A DNA stretch of 64,000 bases from Castanea sativa (lineage: Eukaryota > Streptophyta > Magnoliopsida > Fagales > Fagaceae): NCBI RefSeq assembly GCF_040712315.1, contig NC_134016.1:6436782-6500781 (forward strand), in the 5' to 3' direction. This document shows, piece after piece, positions 57,760-64,000 of the stretch. How positions within the stretch are numbered: position 1 is the first letter of the stretch; the number at the start of each line of letters is the position of its first letter. The notes under the pieces were generated by a model that was not told the DNA's origin, ran no database searches, and saw nothing but the letters and a program-made list of their open reading frames with translations. The position numbers were made by a program, and so were the translations under genes.

Positions 57760-59469
57760 CTAAAATAGAAAAAAAAAAAAAAAAAAACAAACAAACAAAC
57801 AAAAATTAATTAGGCACACATTTATAAGTGCAGCAATAGTAACTTTAGAGGCCAATCTTAATAACACATTATTCTAACTTCATACATATACCAAAACGCG
57901 GACTAGCTGTTGAATTTGGACACGGTTTTTTCTCTTTTACCCTTCTTTTGTTTTTCCAAACAGAGGACAACTGCAACAAGAACAACCTTACATTTAATCA
58001 CAACAAATTCATATGTGATGCGCACGCTTAAAGACCACAAACCAAAATTATCACTTGGAAATATTATATTAGATTTCAATTTGAAAATAAACATAACAAC
58101 AACTATAACAGATAGCAAAAAACTAAGAGAATGTAAACAATTAAGGGCACAAGTACTTAGCCAGATTTGATGAAGGACAAGTTGCAGGACAAAAGACTCT
58201 AGGAGGGGGCATTTATTTGGGAAACAAAGGAAAGGGATGGGACTTAGGAATTAGCACCTAGGGCTTGCTTGATCAACATCAAGCAGATAACATAGAAAAA
58301 TAGATAGCCTCCTCAGCATTAGCACAGAGAGCTGCTTGGAAGTTGGAATGAACACCAAGCATAAATCAGTGGCAATCAGCACTGATTTATGCACTATACC
58401 GGTGGATCTAACAGTCAGATACAATTATTGGTCCTCCGAAGAAGGTGCGTACGTAGTAGGAGACTAGGTACTTGGTACAAACTACAATTGCACAAATCTC
58501 ATGTCATGTGGTGATGTCCCTGATATAAAATACTAGTAAGAGAACAAGTCTTACGTTTTTAGCATAGAATTCGTGTAACATCAGCGACAGAACAAACTAA
58601 ACCCAAAAGTAATTCCCCTTCCCATTGCAAATCAAGAATATATACACGTAAAAAACAACACACAACAACAACAACAACAACAACAATAATAATAATAATA
58701 ATAATAATCATTTTTAAAAAATACGGTACGTTTTATTTTCTTTATAATAAAAAAGAAAAAAAAAAACACATTGATTTGACACAACTAAAGTTTACCAAAC
58801 CCAACAGAAACACATAGAAATTTGACTTGGTATTGGTAAAAGCTGTTCCCCCTCCAATTCCAAACCAAGAATAAGAATGGAAAAAAAACCCCACATTAAA
58901 TGTTCATCATCCCTTTGTATCTGTTTCACAAACAAACTACAAACCTCACTCACTCTCTCTCACATCCTCATGGTTTCCCAATGAAACATTCGTTGTCAAA
59001 CAACTCCCACAGCTAGATTCTCAAATCACATTCCTAACTGACCAAAAATCAGCACTTGGGCTTGCAATCATCATCAATCAGTGGCAATCAGCATCAATCA
59101 AGTCCAACAAAATCAAAATCAAAATCAATCAAGCCAAAAGAATTAGTTTCACTGCTTAGAAATTATTGAAACAAAACAAAATATATATAACTAAATAATA
59201 GAGAAATATAAAAGAAAGATAGATTACATTCAAAATAGTAATTTCAATTATTGCAAGTTTTTTTATCTTGTAAAAAACAGCTAAAAAGAATTTGGTGGTT
59301 TATGTACAAAAATTACTTTTTAAAGAAGTTGCAGTAGAATTGTTCTATTATCCAAAGAAATTGAACTTTATCAATAGTTGATGATTTTTATATTTATCCA
59401 AATAAAGTCATGTTTAGGATAATCTTAATATAGGATTTATTCAAGTTTTTTTTTTTTTTTTATCAACAT
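57760..59469. other. Spacer upstream of the orphan exon
   Basis: No coding exon recognised on either strand. It holds an A-rich CAAA repeat near 57,785-57,805, CAA/TAA microsatellite 58,661-58,708, and a CT-rich leader-like stretch near 58,945-58,975. Short repeats of AATCAGTGGCAATCAGCA occur at about 58,366 and 59,078. Confidence 0.4.
58661..58708. repeat. (CAA)n(TAA)n microsatellite
   Basis: CAA repeats pass directly into TAA repeats. Confidence 0.9.
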
Positions 59470-59765
59470 TTGAGTTTGAGTTTAAGTTAGATTTGTTAAA
59501 GAGATAGGGTTTCGCTCCCTATTAAGTTTGAACTAAACAAAATTAATTTTGTTTAAAAAAAATGATAATGATGAGTTTGAGTTTAAGTTGGACTTGTTAG
59601 AGAGATAGAGTTTTACTTCTTCTTAAGTTTGGACTAAACAAAAATAATTTTATTTTAAAAAATGATAAAAAAAAATGATGAGTTTGAGTTTAAGTTGGAC
59701 TTGTTAGAAAGATAGAATTTCACCCCTTGTTAAGTTTGGACTAAACAAAAATAATTTTATTTAAA
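59470..59765. repeat. 101-108-bp tandem repeat, 3 copies
   Basis: GAGTTTGAGTTTAAGTT begins at 59,472, 59,573 and 59,681. Each unit continues GA(C/T)TTGTTAGAGAGATAG and AAGTTTG(G/A)ACTAAACAAAA. It looks like tandem growth of the 3' part of the SINE next to it. Confidence 0.8.
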
Positions 59766-59885
59766 TATTGTGATGAGCTTCAGATACCAAAACATTGATC
59801 AATTTTTAGTGTAGGCGAGGATTGATCCCCTAATCTGTTATTTAAGCACTAAGAACTTTACCAATTAAGTTAACTGGAACTCACA
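59766..59885 (-). mobile_element. tRNA-derived SINE (5' part), minus strand
   Basis: On the minus strand, A-box CTTAATTGGTAAAG lies near 59,870-59,857 and B-box GGGATCAATCCTC at 59,829-59,817, followed by GCCTACACTAAAAATTGATC. This is the pattern of a common plant SINE. The 3' region leads into the 101-108-bp tandem repeat. Confidence 0.6.
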
Positions 59886-60361
59886 AATTGCAAAACAACT
59901 TAAACATTCTTTAATGGGTGGTTGAATTACTTTTAGTATTTTTTTCAACCCGTAATTTGATGTGAAGTTAAAAATATATTTATTAACTATACTGATGCGC
60001 TTAAAAGTATTTATCCGACCAAATTAAAAGTACAAGGCAATAGAGACTACATTTAAAAATTCTAGGATTTGAAAATTAGATCCGGGTCTATTAAAAAGAA
60101 GACTGGATAAGTATTGCAACAGGATTAGGGTTAAAACAGGGTTTTTGTTATAAAAAAAAAAAATGGGGGGTTTTGGTTGGAATCAACGTTAATATGAGAG
60201 TTTGACTAGACTTGTGATTAGTTGTGAACAACTTATTCCTTCAAAGAAAGTCCACTATGGCAAGAGATAAATGGACGGGGAGACTTTACAAAGACTTAAA
60301 TACTATCATAAGTCACAGCTAGCCTTGAATAAGTCTTACTCTCTCCCAAGCAGGCCGTAAC
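59886..60361. other. 5' flank of RBR copy 3
   Basis: AT-rich. No clear TATA box; the leader of RBR copy 3 presumably lies in the last 100-200 bp. Confidence 0.4.
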
Positions 60362-61920
60362 ATGGGAAACACAATACAGAAACCAAGCCAAACCTCAATC
60401 AAGTCTCAACAAGAAGCAGCACTTACTTCAACCTTCGATTGTCAAATATGTTTAGAACCCATAATTTCCAACAAGAAATTCTACAATAAGGAAACTTGTT
60501 TTCACATATTTTGTGTGGATTGTGTCTCAAAATACATCGATGCAAAGGTTGAAGACAGTGTAGCCAATATTCGGTGCCCCGGGATGAACTGTGGGAAGCT
60601 GTTAGACCCCTTTTCATGCCAACCTATCATTCCCAAAACACTGTTTGATCGGTGGATGAACCTTCTTTGCATATCGAAAATTTTAGGGTTTCGAAAGTGC
60701 TATTGCCCTAACCGGAGTTGCTCGGTTCTAGTCATAAACGAAGGAGGGAGAAAGGATAAGAGATCAAAGTGTCCAAAGTGCAAGCAACCATTCTGTTTCG
60801 ATTGCAAGGTCCCATGGCAAAGTGGTCATCTTTGTAATCAGAAGAGAGATGACATAGATGTGAATGATATTTTACTTGTGGAGGCTGCACATGCGAAGGG
60901 ATGGATAAGATGTCCAAGATGCAATATTTGGGTAGAGCGTGCTTATGGCTATTTCTCCATTATTACTTGCAGGTTCTTCCTCTCTCACTCTCCCTAATCT
61001 ACAAAATTATATAATAACACATGTAGATGTATCTATCTTTTGTAGAAAGTATATTATGGTTAATTTTCTATTTCTTGTTTCCACCAATTAGCAAATATTT
61101 TTAACTGTACTTCTGTCGTATTAGCAAATTTTTTACTTTTATTTATTACTTTTTCATGTAGTTTGCGCCAAGTGATGCAGATTTCCTTCAGTGATATAAA
61201 CTTTATTATTAGTTTGATGATTTGAGTTCTACATCTCATGCTACTAAAGCACCATAATCACATTGCGCAAGTAAATGATTATTTTCTCCAAAAAAAAAAA
61301 TCATATATTTGTATTCCTTGTCACATGATTTTCAAACCTCAACTAAATATCAGAGGATCTGCTTCAATCTTAAGAGGAAAACAATTGTATTTGGCCTTCT
61401 TTAAATTTTGATCTTTGATTCAGCACCCTTTTATTTTTGCTTTAGATTTTTTTTTTTTTTCTCCACTTAAGTGTATTTTCTGTTAATTAAAGATTTAGGA
61501 AAATGTAAAACCCAAAAAATAATATCCTCTACTCCATTAAAGATTTGTGTGAGAAGCCGCTGAAAGGCTCTTAACTCTTTTTTCTTTTTCTTTTTCTTTT
61601 TCAAAAGTGCAAAAGCAATTTTATTGATTGCATATATGTATAAAGCATTTTACTTAAAAGAAACTAAGCAATGTTCTTTTTTCCTTTTCCTCTTAATTCA
61701 ATATATATATTCTTTGCAGTTAGATATGTAGAACTATTTTTCATAATGCGGATTTTATGATTCTCGATACAGATGCGGGACTAGGTTTTGCTACAAATGT
61801 GGGCGGAAGACTAGACTTGGGTGCAAATGCGTGGACTCCTATAGCATCTTGCTTTCGTTGCTTTTCTTGTTGATTTTCTTGTTGCTTGTTTTTTTACATT
61901 ATTTTTATTTTGTTACCTAA
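60362..61920 (+). CDS. RBR-type protein, RSL1/RFA-like, tail-anchored, catalytic RING2 Cys replaced; copy 3
   Basis: Exon 1 is 60,362-60,972 and exon 2 is 61,773-61,920, with the same AG|A split as copies 1 and 2, giving 252 residues. It has a 26-residue N-terminal extension (MGNTIQKPSQTSIKSQQE..). RING1 is CQICLEP.. with CFHIFCVDC and RCPGMNC. The IBR has YCPNRSC and CPKCKQPFCFDC, then PWQSGHLC with His displaced two positions. In RING2, CPRC..VERAYG is followed by Y-F-S-I-I-T-C where other copies have C-R-H-M-x-C. The thioester Cys and its His are therefore gone (TAT codon at 60,949-60,951 region), although exon 2 keeps RCGTRFCYKCG. The C-terminus is a membrane helix (ILLSLLFLLIFLLLVFLHYF). 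RING1 could still bind E2, so it may be an inactive or regulatory paralog. Confidence 0.85.
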
Positions 61921-62059
61921 AATAAGGTGACATAATTTTTTAATAGACTAACAAGGAATATACACAATAATATTATATTGTTGTTAAAACTATATATACC
62001 GACTGTATATCCTACATGCAAAAACAGAAATAGTCAAAAAATTTATAACTTGATTAGCA
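61921..62059. other. 3' flank of RBR copy 3
   Basis: AT-rich; candidate polyadenylation AATAATATT near 61,967. Nothing else seen. Confidence 0.4.
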
Positions 62060-62067
62060 CTTTCTAG

Positions 62068-62653
62068 CATGGTGGCCGATACCGTACCGGTACCGGCCGT
62101 ACCGGCCGGTACATACCGTACCGGCCAATGCACCGGTACCGGTACACTTTTATATTGTACCGGAAAAAATACCGGCCGTACCGGCCAATTTCGGGCAATA
62201 CCGGCCAGTACCGGGCGTACCGGCCGGTACTGAAAAAAGCTTTTTTTTTTTTTTTTTTTTAGTTTTGTAATTTTTGAATTTTTGTAAGGGCATAATGGTA
62301 ACTTATTTACATTAACTTATTAGTATTATTTATTTTCTTAGTATGCAATGAACAACTAAGCTTTCTATTTTTTATATTGCGTTTTTTTTCTTTTAATTGA
62401 TACTAAAGTCTAAAACTATGAATAATTTGTTCTGAATTGAGGTAATGTTTTATGATAAAATTTTATATTTACTATAGTATAAGTGAAATATTATATGTTT
62501 ATAAACATGGTTCTATAGATATTGGTGTGTGTGTGTGTGTGTATATAAAATAGCGGTAAACCCGAAACGGTACACCGGTATTGACCGGTATCCGAAATAT
62601 ATCGTACCGGTAGCCAAACCGGTACAGCCTCCGGTACGGTATTGACTTCCTTG
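62068..62653. mobile_element. Non-autonomous hAT element (586 bp) dense in TACCGG motifs
   Basis: Flanked by a perfect 8-bp duplication CTTTCTAG (62,060-62,067 and 62,654-62,661). The left end CATGGTGGCCGATACCGTAC and the inverted right end CAAGGAAGTCAATACCGTAC share the ATACCGTACCGG core. The first 165 bp hold more than 15 ACCGG/CCGGT motifs, many overlapping as palindromes, and the last 95 bp hold about 8. The middle 300 bp is AT-rich with no coding capacity. Confidence 0.85.
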
Positions 62654-62661
62654 CTTTCTAG

Positions 62662-63490
62662 TGTTTTCCATGACAATATAGGGAATTCAAATTAATTTAT
62701 CCTAACTATTGATGTATAAAAAAAATATTGATCATATAATTCTATTAAAAAAAATGTTGCCATTTTTGAGAAAGGACAAGAAACACCGGCACCCTCAACG
62801 CCTCAAAACTGTGTTCCACGTACATTTATATTCCTTATTATTATTCTTTTTGGGTCCTAGCTATTAAGTAATTTGAAAATTATAAATAGGTACGTAGAAG
62901 GGTCAAGAATAAAGATAACTAATGACAGCGCAAATTTTTGGTAATTTTTTGAATACTTGTTGCACATTTGAAATGCATATATAAGTACTCTCTCTCTCAC
63001 ATTATGTTTTAAATAGGAATATTTGTTCCTTTTTTGTGCTAAATAGATTAGGGGTGTCAATTCAAGTTAGCGTACCGGATTCGTATCATGTCAAAGTAGA
63101 GGTATTCAACTAAATGACTCAACTCAAACCCAACCCATTTAATAATCATGTCATAATCCTTCACCCTAATTCGACTTAATAATAAGACGGGTTGACCTAA
63201 CTGAACTCACTTGACATGCTTAATAAATGGGTTGTGTTGGGTTGACATGAATGTGACACAACCCATTTCAACTTTTTTTTTTTTTTACATCCCAAAAGTA
63301 GTGTATACACTTCAAGTCTTTAATCCACATTTAAAATAATATAGTTCTACAAACATATAACATTCATCTAGAAATAAGTTCTTTACAAAAATATAAGAAG
63401 ATTTAGAGATTTAGGGTTTGTAGGGTTTAGAGATCTAGGATTTATAAAGTTTTAATTTTCAATTATATCCCTTGTAAGTTTTTATAATTG
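62662..63490. other. Spacer with a hAT end remnant
   Basis: AT-rich DNA with no gene; the hAT-like remnant at 63,049-63,290 is listed separately. Confidence 0.4.
63049..63290 (+). mobile_element. hAT-like terminus remnant
   Basis: TAGGGGTGTCAATTCAAG resembles the TAGGGGTGGCAA end of the 26,348 hAT element. It is followed by many AACCCA/TGGGTTG motifs like that element's subterminal repeats (for example GACGGGTTGACC and AATAAATGGGTTG). No opposite end was found. Confidence 0.5.
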
Positions 63491-63592
63491 ATGATGCCAA
63501 GAAAATCAGTAGGCTGGATGCTTCGGACTAGAAAGGACTAAATGATGCCAAGAAAATCAGTAGGCTGGATGCTTCGGACTAGAAAGGACTAC
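63491..63592. repeat. 51-bp tandem duplication
   Basis: The 51 bp from ATGATGCCAAGAAAATCAGT (63,491) is repeated exactly from 63,542. The length is a multiple of three and keeps the 62-codon frame 63,542-63,730 open, but no protein family is recognised. Confidence 0.9.
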
Positions 63593-64000
63593 TGGATCTT
63601 TCTACGGCCTGAAAAAGAAAGAAAAGCGTATCAAAGGCGACCGGGGCTGCCGGCCAAAAGTCCTCCGATGGCAAAGTTAGTTTTTTCCTCTAAGTTATTT
63701 GAGTTCCAACTTTTTTGGAGTCAAAACTGAACATACCTTGGGTTTGTCCGAAACGGCCTTTATATAGTGTTATCATAGGCGGTTACCAAAATTGGAACTT
63801 CTCCCCGGCTTCAAGGAGAGATAGAAATCAAACGTAACTTGCATAACCGTCCGGAAGTTATGCTCTTGTTTCACAACGGATACTCGGCGGTTACGCGTGG
63901 ATAAGGGATTATCATATCTCATTTGGAGATTTTCCTAAGTATGACAACCTCGTCCTTGAGTTCCTCGCCTGGGCGTGCTTTGTTTCGCACGCGGGGGCTG
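63593..64000. repeat. GC-richer sequence, probable LTR cut by the window end
   Basis: Composition is more GC-rich than the surroundings, with CTTTATATAG near 63,749 and GGTGG/CCGG-type phrases (CGACCGGGGCTGCCGGCC) that resemble gypsy LTRs of trees. It runs off the right edge, so it cannot be confirmed. Confidence 0.35.

Noticed and set aside
60362..60379. N-myristoylation of RBR copy 3 (MGNTIQ)
   Set aside because: Residue 6 is Gln, which does not fit the usual small-residue requirement.

Overview
The window is nuclear DNA from a flowering plant. It is AT-rich, its genes have GT..AG introns, and it is packed with plant transposon families: Ty3/gypsy with antisense ORFs, hAT, Tourist-like MITEs and SINEs. 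The protein families are plant types (VIPP1, germin-like, RSL1-type RBR ligase, DUF247). The LTR and SINE styles suggest a woody eudicot, perhaps Fagaceae. That placement is an inference from recalled repeat families, not a measurement.

Layout. 1-2067 (minus): the first three coding exons of chloroplast VIPP1, running off the left edge, with a 195-bp tandem array in intron 1. 4.2-5.95 kb and 33.3-35.0 kb: two copies of one duplicated block, each with a two-exon germin-like gene (minus). 7,276-20,452: a decayed 13.2-kb Ty3/gypsy element of Tat type. Its gag-pol runs on the minus strand. Between integrase and 3' LTR lies a 2.73-kb plus-strand (antisense) gene unit that has its own TATA box, is spliced, and is present twice in tandem. 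20.8-24.2 kb: a Tourist-like element ending in a 38-bp perfect palindrome, a solo LTR, and a 260-bp x3 tandem repeat. 24.8-32.6 kb: a long-inverted-repeat element, split by a 6,120-bp autonomous-looking hAT transposon with an 8-bp target duplication. The hAT transposase has three coding exons and one in-frame stop.

36.8-62.0 kb is a cluster of tail-anchored or soluble RBR E3 ligase genes resembling RSL1/RFA. There are three complete two-exon copies (38,274; 45,060; 60,362) and one deletion pseudogene (about 50.7-52.3 kb). All complete copies share the same intron position inside RING2. Copies 1 and 3 end in a hydrophobic membrane tail and copy 2 ends in a soluble tail. Copy 3 has lost the catalytic RING2 cysteine. 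A DUF247 gene (52,682-53,968, minus) and an orphan 72-bp exon of a CNOT9/CAF40-like gene (57,688-57,759, minus) lie among them. The rest is MITEs, SINEs, a second solo LTR, microsatellites, a hAT MITE dense in TACCGG motifs (62,068-62,653), and AT-rich spacer.

The observations most worth a second look are: the duplicated antisense gene with its own promoter inside the Ty3 element; the catalytically altered RBR copy; five tiny poly(A) insertions bracketed by 10-19-bp direct repeats; and the hAT transposase stop codon that sits directly on an alternative 3' splice site.
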